Below the pieces are notes generated by a model, which was not told the origin of the DNA, ran no database searches, and was given only the letters and a program-made list of their open reading frames with translations. Position numbers and translations under genes: made by a program. Positions 35,789-47,943 of a stretch of DNA of 64,000 nt are shown one piece after another. The stretch covers positions 496,001 to 560,000 of the forward strand of contig JBCNJP010000014.1 of the NCBI GenBank assembly GCA_039602395.1, read 5' to 3'. The DNA comes from Deinandra increscens subsp. villosa (lineage: Eukaryota; Streptophyta; Magnoliopsida; Asterales; Asteraceae). How positions within the stretch are numbered: the first letter of the stretch is position 1; each line of letters starts with the position of its first letter.

Positions 35789-36379
35789 TTTATTTATATT
35801 AATTTATATTTTTAGAAAAAAAAATCCATTGGGCCGTAGGAGACCCTATGGCTGTTTGTAAATTGTGTAAAAAGGAAAAAGTTTTTGTGTATAGCTGGAG
35901 TCCTAACATATTATAATAGCCGAAGATACTACTCGTGACCACTTACGTCGGTGTTAGTATGATACACGTTAAAACTTTGTCTAACTCGTTGGCCTCTTGA
36001 TTCAATGTCATGGAGAAAGAGAGTTAGAACTTGGGTCCTCTTAAGATTACGTGTTCTATCCTGACTGTAGGTTTTTTTCATAGTGGTGGTTTTTCGCATA
36101 GACTGGTGAATAAATGTGGTGGACTGGTGTACGAGTTTTGTTTCTAAGACATACCAGTCAATCAACTGTTGTCGCTAAAAAAATCTCGTTTAACTCAAAG
36201 ACCACACCCCTTCACGACTTCACCGTAGTGTTTGGTATGAAGGAATGGGTCATTACGTAGAAATGAAAATTGACATGTTTGGTAACACGTTAAACTGTAA
36301 TGGGCCATTAAATAAGAAATATGATTCATTTCATTTATAAAGATTTCCATTCCTTGAATGTGATTCTTACTATTTCTTA

Positions 36380-37180
36380 AAGTTTTTTATTTCTTGAGGG
36401 ATGGATTTTTTTTTTCGAATGAATAATTTTTTTTTATTTAGTTTGATTTTTCTTAAAACTTTATGAAAACAAAAAAAAAAGTTAAGAATAAAAAGTAAAA
36501 AAAAAATGAGTAAAAATATAAAATAAAAACAAATAAGTATATAAATAGATATAAAATAAAAATAATAAATAAATAAAATAAGAGTAAAATTGAAAATAAC
36601 AATAAAAAACAAATAAAATTAAAATATAAAAATAAAAATATTTATCAAAAATAAATTAATAAAAAGTTTACAATTGAAATTAAAAATATAAAATAAAACA
36701 TTTATATTTTATTTTATTAAATGAAAATGTTGCTACAATTGTATTCAATTATTTTGTTTAACTTGGTATCAAACAATACGAAACAATGATTTATTTCATT
36801 ATACAACAACGACAACATACCTAGTAAAAACACATCCAAAATGGTAGGGTCTGGGAAGGGTAAGAAGAGGACAAACCGTACATTTACCCCTAGAGATAAA
36901 AAGGCTGCGTTCAAAGAGACCCCCAACTCGAAAGCCCATCACACAAACCCAGAAAACCAACAATTGACACATACATTAGATAAAAAAGGACTCAAGTGTA
37001 CATACCCGAGGGACCCACTCAAAACAGCATACCAGACGATAGATAAAAAAAAAAAAAAGACAAATCGTGGCTTGCCCTAAACACACCCACACAAGAAACT
37101 TAACTCACACGCACCAAGAAAGGGTGGAAAAGAGAACCAACAATCCTAAACATCCGTAACTTTTATACTATGTCTCCATG
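36380..37180. other. AT-rich low-complexity sequence, no gene seen
   Basis: 36470-36720 is almost entirely A and T with AAATAAAA-type repeats. 36840-37080 is less AT-rich, but its open frame has no recognisable domain. 35800-36380 likewise shows nothing supportable. Confidence 0.5.
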
Positions 37181-37413
37181 ATTTATTTTATAATACATGG
37201 TAACTAAATAAGACGATGAAATGGTAATGGTTCATTCCATTACTTATGATGGGTGGTATACCCCATCGGGTAAATTGGTTTCTCCGGCAAATTTCAGGTA
37301 TGCTACTTACATTTCGGGTAGTGTGGGAGGCAAAATCGGGTATTAATACCCGATCGAATCCGAGAGTCATATATTTGGTGACCCACCTCTTCAAAACTAC
37401 TCTAAACCACTAA

Positions 37414-37764
37414 GGGTAATAGTAATGGGTTCGGGAAGGTGGGATCGGGGCTGGTCGGTGGCCTCGGTTCGATCGGGAACACCACTGCGGTGGTGTCGGG
37501 GTCACCGATCGGGAAGGTGGGACGGGGTACCGAGACCGAAGGAGAAAGGGGTCGGGAGAAGGAAATGGGTTTGTGGGGCCCCCCAAAACAGCTCTTTCAG
37601 GTTTATTTTTTAAAAATTTTTTTTAATTTTTTAAGTGTTTGGGGAAATGGGGGTGTGGGGAAACCATTACCCACAAAATGGGGAAAAATAGGAAGGGGTG
37701 GAGAATGATGAGGTGGCACCAAAAATGAAGTGGGGAAATGGGGAAATGGGGAGAGTATTACTCT
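37414..37764. mobile_element. Tourist-like MITE upstream of Aux/IAA gene
   Basis: TAA flanks it at 37411-37413 and 37765-37767. The ends are GGGTAATAGTAATGG and GGAGAGTATTACTCT, imperfect inverted repeats. It is GC-richer than its surroundings. It lies about 435 bases upstream of the Aux/IAA start codon. Confidence 0.55.
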
Positions 37765-38199
37765 TAACCTAAGCAAAAATAAAAATCGAAGGTTTTGCTT
37801 TTACTAAAGCAACTTTCACAAAAAGAAATATAGGAAGCAAAAGTCAGCTGTAATGTGTTGTACTCCAATCATATTCACTGTGCAGAAACAGTTGTACTTT
37901 TTCACCAAGACATAATCATGGGTAGTCAAGAAGTTTTTTTATTAGTGGGGGCAGAGTCTTTGATACAAATGGAAGCACAGAAATATGTTGGTGTGGGGAC
38001 AGCGTTAGGAGAAATCGATGATGAATTTTGAGAACCGGAAAGCCGACATGTGGGTCCCACCTTCCACCACCACCACCCCCAAAATGCCTTCTTTTTCCAC
38101 CAAACTCATATCCCCTGTTTTTCTCTCTTTCTCCCAACAAAGTTCCAATCTTTCTTTCTTTCTATCTAAAAATCCAATCTTTTTTTTCTTTTCAAGAAA

Positions 38200-41074
38200 A
38201 TGGATGTTACCCTTGGGTTATTGGATCATATTCCGGCCGGTGATGACGGTGGAGGAGCGCCGTCTGGTGGGTCAACCACCGCCAGGTCTATTTTGACTGG
38301 GTCAAAAGAAGATAATATGAACACCATGGTTATTTCTGGTGAGGTTAATTCATCATACCCAATTGTTGATGAAAATTTGGATGATCTGGAATTGGGACTT
38401 GGGTTGAGTATTGGTGGTTTGAAGTCAAAGGCGGTGGTGGCGACTGGTGGTTGGACTCAGTATGCAAGAATCTTGACGGCAAAAGATTTCTCTGCTTCTT
38501 TGGTTTCTAAACCCAATTCTTGTTCTTCATCTTCTTCGGTTAATATCCCAAATTCATCCACTTCTGGTACCAAAAGAACAGCCACTGATTCTGTTTCTCC
38601 TCCTAATGGTACCAGGTATACAATTTTTCCACTTTCTTTTATTTATTCTTATGTTTTCAATAATATTTAAGAAAACCCACAAGAACCCTTTTCCAGAGAA
38701 CTTTTTTATATATTTTTAGAGAAATTTTGGTTAATTTATTGATTTTTGGATATTGGGTTTATGAATTTCTTATGTAATTGTGATGGTTTCCATATTCTCA
38801 ATTATTGTGCACAAAAAATTAATTAGGGTTCTTATCCTCCATTCTGTTTCCCCTTTGTGAATAACAGAATAAGAACAGAACATGCATCTTTAGGGGGTGT
38901 TTGGAGAAAGTTGTAAATGTAACAAAACATGGATTTTTGGGTTTATTTTCTTTCTTCTGTTCTATGCAAATGCTAAATTTAGTGTGTGTGTGTGTGTGTC
39001 AGTGTGTGAAAATGATGAAAGCACCTGAATTGAATTACTTAATTCTGATTATTCAAGTCAAATAAGCATAATGAAAGCGCACATCCGAACACCCCCTAAG
39101 GCTACCCGTAATGGGGCGTTATGGGGCAAAAAAAAGAGCCCATAACGCCCCGCCCCACTACGCAGGGGCGTTATGGGGCGTTATGAGCCAAAAAAATGAG
39201 AGGGGCGTGAGAGAGATGACGCCGGAAAGGGGGGAGAATGGGGGCTTTATGGGGGCTTTATCCACTACACCATAAAGCCCCATAAAGCCCCTTGTCCAGT
39301 CATCGTCCACATGGCGGATAACGCCCATTTTCGGGCCTTATCCACTACACTTAGCCTTACTGTCAGTTAATCTTGAAAATTCATATTTTTCTTAAATATT
39401 TCTAAAATGAACCCATTTTACAATCTTCATGATGAAAAATTGAACCTTTTTTTTGCAATCTTGATGATGAAAAATTGAACCTTTTTATGTCTGCATCTGA
39501 TCTCTTATATGATCACTAATTCTGAGCTCATTTTAGTATCTAGTGAAACTGTTTTAATAAATCTTAAATTTTTGTGATTAAAGCGTCGTCGGATGGCCTC
39601 CTGTAAGTAAAGCTCACCGGATTCCTAGTTCGGCTAACCAAATCAAGTCATCAACCGAAAACTTCATCTCAAAACCTGAACAGAACAAAAGCAAGAACAG
39701 AACGATCGGAATGAAGGACTGTTCTGATGAAAGAAATGGGATCTCCAACAAGAAATATCGGTCGGTCAAAGTCAACATGGATGGAACTCTGATTGGAAGA
39801 AAAGTTGATCTCAATGCTCACACATCCTATGAGATGTTGGCTCAAACCTTACACGAAATGTTCTTCAGTAGATGTAAGTTGGGATGGCTTTTCGGTTGGA
39901 ACAAGTAATTTTTCAATGTGGGTTGAAAAGTTTGAGGCAAGGCAGAAATACATCACTTTTTTTTTATTAATTAATGCGCTAATATTATTAAGATACGTAG
40001 AAAATTACAGTACTAAAATGTCATGATAAAATGATTTAGGAGATTGTATGTATTAAAAATACACTTTATGCAACTTCTCAACATGTTTCACCCGCCTTGC
40101 CCATTTGACCATTTTTGTTTTGGCTTGTACTTGTTTATTTGGCCCATTTTGGATACACCTAAATCACATCCCAAATCGACCCGTTCAAAGTACATGTGTT
40201 AAATTTTTGGCACCTCCATGAAAACTAGTTGTAGCTTAAGAGGATTATTATGGATTTCCCAAAAGTTTGTATCTTTATCATTTTAAATAGATTTGGATAT
40301 TGCTTGATCTTGAATCTTAACTTAACTCAATAACATATGTTGATCTTTCAAACTTTCATTTGCTTAATCAGTGGATAAAAGTAATTTATGTGTTTAGGGT
40401 CGAGCACAGAAGCAGTTAAACCTTCAAGATTATTGGCTGGAACATCCGAATTCGTGCTCACTTATGAAGATAAAGATGGAGATTGTATGCTTGTTGGAGA
40501 TGTCCCCTGGCAGTATGATTTCTTAACTTCCATTACCTGAAACTTTGACCTGCAAATCTATTTTATTTGACCAATTTTGACATCTGGTCCACTTATCTGA
40601 TTTTCAGGATGTTTCTTGGCTCCGTCAAGAGGCTTAGGATCATGAAAAATTCCGATTGCAATGAGCTTGGTGAGTAACACTTATGCTAATACTAGAGGTC
40701 GCAAAATGGACAGGTCGGACGGGCTGGGTATCGGGTCAAAAATGATCTTTTGTTCTACAGGTCAAAAGGGTTTGAAAATTTCTTAAGTTATTAGTGTTTA
40801 TTAAATAAGTTATATTTCAATGATCATCAATTTATTTTAATAAAAACTGGCTTAGGAGGCTCTATACACTAAAAATACACCTTGAGCAACTTCGGACCCA
40901 TTTAACTCTTGTCTACTTAGCTTAAACATTTCTTACCTATTTGACCTGTTAGAGATAAAACATAACCCGAATCGATTTATATCATATGAGAACCTGCTAA
41001 CTTTTTGACATGATCACATTTTAGCACCAAGATTTCAAGAAAACAATGAGAGATACAGAACTGATTCCGTCTAA
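38200..41074 (+). CDS. IAA13: Aux/IAA transcriptional repressor, IAA12/IAA13 type, five exons
   Basis: Nuclear repressor of auxin-response genes. It binds ARF factors through a C-terminal PB1 domain, recruits TOPLESS through an EAR motif, and is degraded when auxin bridges its degron to TIR1/AFB. Exons are 38200-38615, 39584-39873, 40398-40512, 40608-40669 and 41025-41074, with consistent GT/AG sites and phases; total 933 nt, 310 residues. EAR motif LELGLGL is at about 63-69, RILTAKDF at 90-97 and degron VVGWPPV at 140-146. PB1 runs from about 198, with KVNMDGTLIGRKVDLNAH and YEDKDGDCMLVGDVPW (about 258-273). The RILTAKDF stretch and the LAPR C-terminus place it with IAA12/BODENLOS and IAA13. 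The usual Trp in GDWMLVGD is Cys265. Intron 1 holds a MITE. Confidence 0.93.
39100..39356. mobile_element. Harbinger-type MITE in Aux/IAA intron 1
   Basis: The ends are GGCTACCCGTAATGGGGCG and CCACTACACTTAGCC, inverted. The 3-bp flanks are TAA and TTA, so the duplication is not exact. The interior repeats GGGGCGTTATGGGGC and GGGGCTTTATGG. It is close to the reverse complement of the copy at 53098-53365. Confidence 0.75.
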
Positions 41075-42052
41075 AAATACATATAGAGTTATAAACTTCG
41101 TTTTCTGGTTAAAGATGAGCTCGAGATCCAAGTTCTTGTTGGCTTAAGGGCAAGAAAGAGAGTAATGGTTTGATCGACGCGTTTGATTTTGTGGATTCGT
41201 ATAAATCCTACTTTTTCAGTGACACCAGGGTTTGGGATTAGACCCGGTTTTGTCCAGAAGCTTTATATAAGCAAGCATCTAGTTTTTGTTCAAGAACATT
41301 ATAAAGAATACACAATGCACATGTCACTGGTAAACTGAGTTTCATCATATTGTAATTATGGAATTTGCTATGAAATGAATCAAGGGTTTTTGAGATTTTT
41401 GTGTGGTTTTGGTTGGATTCAGTTTTCTTGTATATTGGTGTTGTGGTTACTTCAATCTTGAGAAAAATATGTTCCAAGTCAAAATGTACCTTTTATGACG
41501 GCCAAAAACGAGATAGTCTGGTTTAGTTTATGACATTTGATCCGAAGGTCACATATTCAAGTTGTGGAAATAACCTCTTATACAAATTCGAAGTAAGGAT
41601 GTATACACAAGCTATAATGGCCTCGTACCCTTGTATATCTAGTGCATTCCAAATCCTTGTGGTTTTCTCTTTGTCAACACCTTTACATAGACATCATATA
41701 TAACGTATAACACCTTTACATAGACATCATATTATAACTATATAAAGTAACTTATGTAAAAATAATTTCTTTTTTCCTTTTATTATAAGTTACTTTATAT
41801 ACGTTATATATGGTTATATATGATATCTATGTAAATTTGAATTTGTCATTGCAACTTGTTTATATTTATCTATATTTTGATTTAAATTTTAGATAAATAT
41901 GAGTTGTATAAAATTTTCTTTTATAGTTTCTATTACCACCCGGTTATTTATAAAATATATATATCGAAATTTAAATAAGATTCAAAGCATGAGAATTCTC
42001 AGAATGACATATTTAAATTTGTTCATGGCAAAAACAAATTTATATATTAAAT

Positions 42053-43810
42053 AAAGCCAACAAAGTAATCAAAGTTTAGGTAGTAATGTCAAGAGGTGTT
42101 AAATTGCAATTTCAGTTATGCCAATAGATTACTGTTCAAGGGGCTCCCACTTCCTGATGGCACCACCACTCTTTCACACCTCTTTTATGCGGACGATGCA
42201 CTATTTATTGGTGAATGGTCGGGTCAAAACATCACCGCTCTTGCCCGTATACTTAGATGCTTTCACACAGCCTCTGGTCTCCAAGTAAGTTTCCAAAAAT
42301 GCCAACTGTTTGGTTTTAATGTTGATGAATTGTAGCTCTCACAGTTGGCGGTTGTCCTTAAGTGTAAAATTGGAAAATTGCCAATCACATACCTTGGTTT
42401 GCCGTTGGGCGCCAACATGAGACTAAAAAAAAAATTGGCTTCCGATCTCACAGAAATTCGAAACAAGACTATCCGCCTGGAAATCAAAGCTGTTGTTATT
42501 CGGGGGAAAAGCGACTCTCCTCAAATCTGTTCTTGGAAGTCTCCCGTTATATTACATGTCTCTATTCCGGGCTCCGTTGTGTGTTCTAAATGAACTTGAA
42601 AGCATACGCCGGAAGTTCTTTTGGGGACGCTCAGATTCGGGTGGAAAGATTTGTTGGATTGCTTGGGATCGTATCTTGGCTCCTAAAAACAAAGGTGGCC
42701 TTGGAATTGGGAGCCTCAACATAGCAAATCTCGCATTACTTTCAAAATGGATATGGAAATACAAGTCTGACCCGAATTCCTTGTGGGCCAAAGTGATCAA
42801 AGCTATTCATACAACGCGTAGATCAGACCTAAATCTTCCTGTCAGGAAAACGATTGCAGGTCCATGGAAATCGATTCCTTTGGTAAATGATGAATTAATG
42901 GCGAGCAATATAAACATACCTGCCATGGGTTCAAATCTGATTTTCAGTTCTCGGGACATCCGCATCGATCTTGAATCCAATCTGGTTAATAGCTTCGGCT
43001 ATATCCATGACTGGCTCCACTGGATTCCAAAGAAGGTCAACTTCTTCTCGTGGCGGGCTGCGGTGAATCGTTTACTGGTTAAAGATGAATTGAGAAGAAG
43101 GAACATTCAAATCTCAAATCCAGATTGTATATGGTGCTCGGCTGCAGGCGAATCCGTTGAACATCTTTGTCTCTCATGCCCTTTTGCGGTCCAGGTATGG
43201 CAGCAGGTGAACTGCTGGTGTGGGGGAAATTACTTTCCGGGAAACTGCATCTCGTCCACTCTGTCCTTAGATGGTGGGTTCCTGAATTCACTCAAACAGA
43301 AAGTTCTTCGGTGCTTGCTTCATGTACAATGTGGTCCTTGTGGTTGGCGAGAAATGGTAAGGAGTTTACAAACAAAAACACTCATCCAAGGGCTGTGGTG
43401 GATGAGATAAAAGTATCTGCGTTCTCGTGGCTATAATATAGAGCAAAGCTCCCGGATATAGTTTGGTCAAGTTGGATTATTAATCCTTTGTATCTCTGTT
43501 AGGTTGTTCTTTTGTTCTTGTTTTTAGACTTTTGTTTCTCTTCTTTTCTAGCTTCTCGCTAGTTTAATAAAATTTTCTGCCGTTCTAAAAAAAAAAAGAT
43601 TAGTCCTTGGTTTTCCTTTCATTGTTGTTTCCAAGTTTCACCCAATAGACCCTTAAAAAAAATCAAACTCAAAACCATAAAACCAACAAAGTAATCAAAG
43701 TTTAGGTAGTAATGTCAAAAGGTGTTAAATTGCAATTCCAGTTATGCCAATAGATTAGTCCTTGGTTTTCCTTTCATTGTTGTTACTAAGTTTCACCCAA
43801 TAGACCCTTT
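42053..43810. repeat. Tandem duplication, one copy interrupted by the LINE
   Basis: The sequence CCAACAAAGTAATCAAAGTT...GCCAATAGATTAGTCCTTGG...CACCCAATAGACCC occurs uninterrupted at 43681-43808. It also occurs split by the LINE, with its left part at 42053-42131 and right part at 43598-43653. The uninterrupted copy shows the pre-insertion site. A further small duplication (AAAACCTGTAAAAGGGTAAG) lies at about 43830 and 43926. Confidence 0.85.
42132..43597 (+). mobile_element. 5'-truncated L1-type LINE with RT and zf-RVT, decayed
   Basis: It begins inside the reverse transcriptase: LFKGLPLPDGTTTLSHLFYADDALF, where YADD is the catalytic motif. The frame has a stop (42333-42335), continues as KCKIGKLPITYLGLPLGANM, then shifts near 42490 into a long frame to 43410 with KATLLKSVLGSLPLYYMSLF, RRKFFWGR and the zf-RVT region (FFSWRAAVNRLLVKDELRRR, CIWCSAAGESVEHLCLSCPF). 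A second shift gives the C-terminus CTMWSLWLARNGKEF. The A run 43587-43597 ends the element. AGATTA at 42126-42131 and 43597-43602 may be a short target duplication. Dead copy. Confidence 0.9.
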
Positions 43811-44293
43811 AAAAAATAATAATTCAACTCAAAACCTGTAAAAGGGTAAGAAATACAGAAACACATGAAATGCACTAGGAAAAAAAGTATGACAGAAATG
43901 TTTAAGATGAATATATATTCAATCAAAACCTGTAAAAGGGTAAGAAATACCGAAACACCAAACAACAGAACATACATGTTAATAAAATTGGATTTTCATT
44001 TCACACTGCATTTAGCAACTTTTATACAATTCAAGAAACAAATTACAAATTACAATCCATTTATTCATACCAGCATTGTTAAAATTATTCAAATCCCAAA
44101 CCCCACAATCAAAACCATAACCATAACCGTAAAAACTAACCCAAGAGTACAACGAGGGCGGCCTCCCTCTTAAAATATTCAAGGCTCAAGCCTAGCCATT
44201 ACTAATAATCTGGCTATAAACCCTATCAATTACCACTCACTGTCACTCTCAATTAGAAAAATATACACTTCTTTTGTTTGGGGATCTCATTTA

Positions 44294-47200
44294 TTATACA
44301 CCCAAAATGAAAGCATGAATCTCAGCCCAACTAGAAACTGTGTAAAGGGTACCAGAAAGACCCTTCCAACAAGGAGAACTACCTTTGGTCAACTCTCTTT
44401 GTTTTTTCACTAAACCAGAAAATAATGGGACAAACGAGAAACCGAACAAACCTCCAAGTTTTTTTATATTAGCACTTGGAGATATAACGATCCCAATATC
44501 TGCTTTCAAAAGGCAAAGCAAATCTTCAACGGAACCCCCAATGTAAACTGATAAGTTGGGGCCATTGTTGTTGGAGTTCTTGCAGATATGGTTGAAAGTT
44601 TGAAGCTTTTCAATAGGAGATTGAACCTTTTTCAAGATTTCACCTGTTGATATGGATTCGGTGAAGAGTAACTCGTTTGAATAGACATTCGGACATTTTG
44701 AATCACCTGTTGATCAAACAGAATTAATCAATTATTGAAGAAAGTAAAAAACATATTGAAAATGATTTTCAAAATTTATGCATAGTTATTGTATCAAATA
44801 TATTATATAGAGTGAGGTTCATTTGAGAACCATTTAATTTTGAGAACTTTTGAGAACCATTCTACTTTTTAATGATTTTTTTCCTGAATAAGCAATTTCA
44901 AACCCATTGGACCCCTTCCATTTACACCTAAATTCTCAAATCTACCCATTTGAATATACTTTGGTTAACTTTCAACCTACTCGACCCATCTTACAACCCA
45001 TTTCATCTCACCTATGTTTTTAAAGTTTACCCATTTGATCTGGTAGCATTAAACATAATCCAAATCATTAGTTTTTAGCCAAACAAGTAAAAAACGCCTT
45101 CTCTAATGAGAACCACATAACACATATAACTCTTTTTAAGAATAACACATAAAGGAGAACACACCTGAGTTGAAGGCAGACCTAATGAGATCACCAGACC
45201 AACAGTATGAAAGTATATGAGCATCAATTCCAACATTCTCCTGTTTTTCAATTTCCCTAAAGAATTCTAGGCAACCATCTTGAAAAATCAAGTGTTCAGC
45301 AGCCCATTTAATGTCATCCATATGCAATCCTTTCAATACACCAGAGTTATCCACTCTTAAATTTCCCATCTTTTCAAGATCCGATAACTGCTCGAGTGCT
45401 TCACACAGGCTTTCAAAATCAAATTTTGTGACTGCCCAATAAAACAATAAAACCAATTTAGGATTTTACAATACTATTGAATTCCGATTAAATGTAGAAC
45501 ATATATTTTACAAGACAGTTGAAAAAAAACATATACCTTTTTCACTAAGCATGATGTTGTCAATACACTTTTCATATTCTTCAACATACTGACCATGAAG
45601 ACCGCTCCAGATATCCCGAAGATTATCCAGAGAGGTTACATCATCATTGGGTTCATCTCCATTCGACTTTACGGTTTTTGATGATTTAATAATTGCCACA
45701 TCAGCAAGAAGTGCACCTGAATCAACAGCACTACATGTCATGTCAAAACCGCTACATATCAAAACATTGTGTTCATTACTTCCATGAGCCTGATACAAGG
45801 GAACAACAGTGTTTTGGATAATTGGTTGAGCCGAGAAAAAATCTACTTGAAGCTTCATTGCTTTGTGATAGATTGTTTCTACAAATTGAAGCTCTTCACC
45901 GGTCAAACATACGGTCAACTTATCTAAAAGTTCTTCAATTTGGAATGCAGAATCCTAAAATTGAAGGAAATATAACATAAGATAGAAGTTGTCTTGATTG
46001 ACTAATGATAGAAGAATTTAGAGATGGCAATTTTGACCTATTCATTTGGATAGCATTTTCTTCAAACAGGTTAAATACCCTTTAATTATAATATAAACTG
46101 TTTTTGTCATACAACTTCCTTATTCCACTCATTGGATTCGAGTCATGGTAACAACCTCTTGCATATGATTTGTCTTAATTCCTCTCATTCAAATAATTGG
46201 ATTCTTATTGTGAAAATAAAGTTTTTGTAAATATAATAATCTCATTATTTATTCATACAAAAGTTTGAAAAATGAAAAAAATGTGTTTGATAAGGGTTGT
46301 GTTTTATCTCAAACGAGTCAACAAAAGTTAGCTAAAAGGGGAGTGGGTCAAATCGGCCGACATGTTGAAAGACACCCAAAGACTGTTTTTAATTTGATAA
46401 TTTATACAACTCCCTACTTCCTCTTATTCAAATATATAGATTATTTTGTGACAATATAATTCTTTTAACCATAATTAACTCACAATTATATATACGGCAA
46501 AAAGTGTTTGCAGATCAACCCAATCCAACCCGTATTGAAAGTTGGAGTGTTTCAACTTGAACCTGTTTTGACTTCTCACCCAACCCGTCCGACCCACCCA
46601 TCTTGCTACCTTCAATAAGTGATTGTTAGAGCAGTCAAACAAACCTCGAATTTTTTAGAAGCAAGACTATCGATCCACTTTTTGTACAAATGAATGTTTT
46701 CATCAGGTTCAAGAACTGCTTGTATCTCTTTACTTAGAAATGATTGAATCCTCATGGAGGGTGCCATAGCAGCAAGTGCATATGCAGAAAGCTTAGTTTT
46801 CTCAAATGGGGTTGCGAATTTCCCAGGGAATTTTTCTCTTACTGATTTTCCAGATGCCGTTGCCAGCAAGAAATCTGTGCATTTGATCATTGCGCGGTCT
46901 GAAATGTTCCCTGCTGGAAGTTCAAATCCCCATTCCTGTGCGATTTAAGTACTAATCAAACTTTCAAACTCAAAATTTTCATGTAAAATTTAAATTTGAT
47001 GCAAATCAATAGTACGGGTGCTAAACGCGTAGTGTTTGTGGGTTGGCGGGTCTAACACGACACAAACCCGGAAATCATGTCACACATATGAGCCAAAACT
47101 CGACATGAATAATCATTGGTTGACCCGATAAAGACCATTTAACCTGCTTTTTTTTTTGTTATTTTTTCACATTATAATGACATAAAATTACAAATTTATA

Positions 47201-47943
47201 CAAAAAATACACAAATGTATACGAAAAAGACAATCACACTTTAATTATAATATAAACTCTTCTGTTAACTTCCTTTTTAAGTTTGGCAAAAAGTGAATTA
47301 CAGATTTAATTTATGACATAATATACATTTAAACAAGTAAAAGTTAAAATGGGTTAATCCGGATACAACCCGTTTATATTCGTACGCAAAATGAAAAAAA
47401 ATTAGATTTTTTTGTTTTTATGTGCGTTTTCTACCCCCTAAAAAGTTTCTAGATTTTTTGGGTTTAACCCGAAACCAAGCTTAACCCGTTTATACTAAAC
47501 CCAAACCCGATGATTTAGAGATAGGAATTTGGGAGCCATACATGGACGATTGATCGAAACATTTCCATCTTCTTTAACACCCGTTTTCTGATCTTTCGAA
47601 TTACAGTTTTATCATCATCATCATCTGAGAATTCTTCTGCCATCTCAAACCTAAAATCCCCAAATTTCAAAGCAATCAGATACACATATATATGAACAGC
47701 AACCATAAGATTAATAAATAAACAATTTCTACAAATAAATCAGCAACCAACTTACGCTTCAGCTGAAGCTTCAAGAAATCGAAGATCCTGAAAGATGCAG
47801 TGAAGAAAAGAACCAGAATCCAATTTCCCAGATGCTAATGATAGCATATACGGAGTATAAATTGCGAAGATCGATTCGTTTGTTGATTTGTTCCATAAAC
47901 TTTGCGCGATCCCTCCTTCGTCTCTAATCGCTAAACCCCCCAT
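44294..47943 (-). CDS. TH2: TH2-type TenA-HAD fusion protein (thiamin phosphate phosphatase family), six exons
   Basis: In plants TH2 dephosphorylates thiamin monophosphate (HAD domain) and salvages thiamin pyrimidines (TenA domain). Exons on the minus strand are 47943-47756, 47650-47542, 46935-46645, 45954-45537, 45431-45165 and 44706-44294; total 1686 nt, 561 residues, all splice phases consistent. TenA covers about 1-245 (LWNKSTNESIFAIYTPY, EEFSDDDDDK, LLATASGK, PFEKTKLSAYALAAM). HAD covers about 255-560 (LEQLSDLEKMGNLRV, SGVLKGL, ILSYCWSGDLIRSAF, WKGLSGTLYTVSSWAEIHAF). The nucleophile motif, DFDLT in the Arabidopsis homologue, is GFDMT (Gly265), and the GDSxxD motif is GGSVED (Gly482). 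The motif II Ser and a motif III Lys are kept. No transit peptide: an in-frame stop lies just upstream of the start. The fold looks intact, but phosphatase activity is doubtful. Confidence 0.92.
44812..44875 (+). mobile_element. Half copy of the TAGGG/TTGAGAAC MITE family
   Basis: AGTGAGGTTCATTTGAGAAC and TTTTGAGAACTTTTGAGAACC match one arm of the elements at 10805 and 35606; the other arm is absent. It lies in intron 5 of the TH2 gene. Confidence 0.6.

Noticed and set aside
37425..37708. Gly/Arg-rich frames
   Set aside because: They lie within a GC-rich Tourist-like MITE, with two overlapping frames open and no domain.
44000..44293. Thiamin pyrophosphate riboswitch in the TH2 3' region
   Set aside because: Plant TPP riboswitches are known in THIC; I could not find the conserved CTGAGA and ACCTGA elements in a matching fold here.
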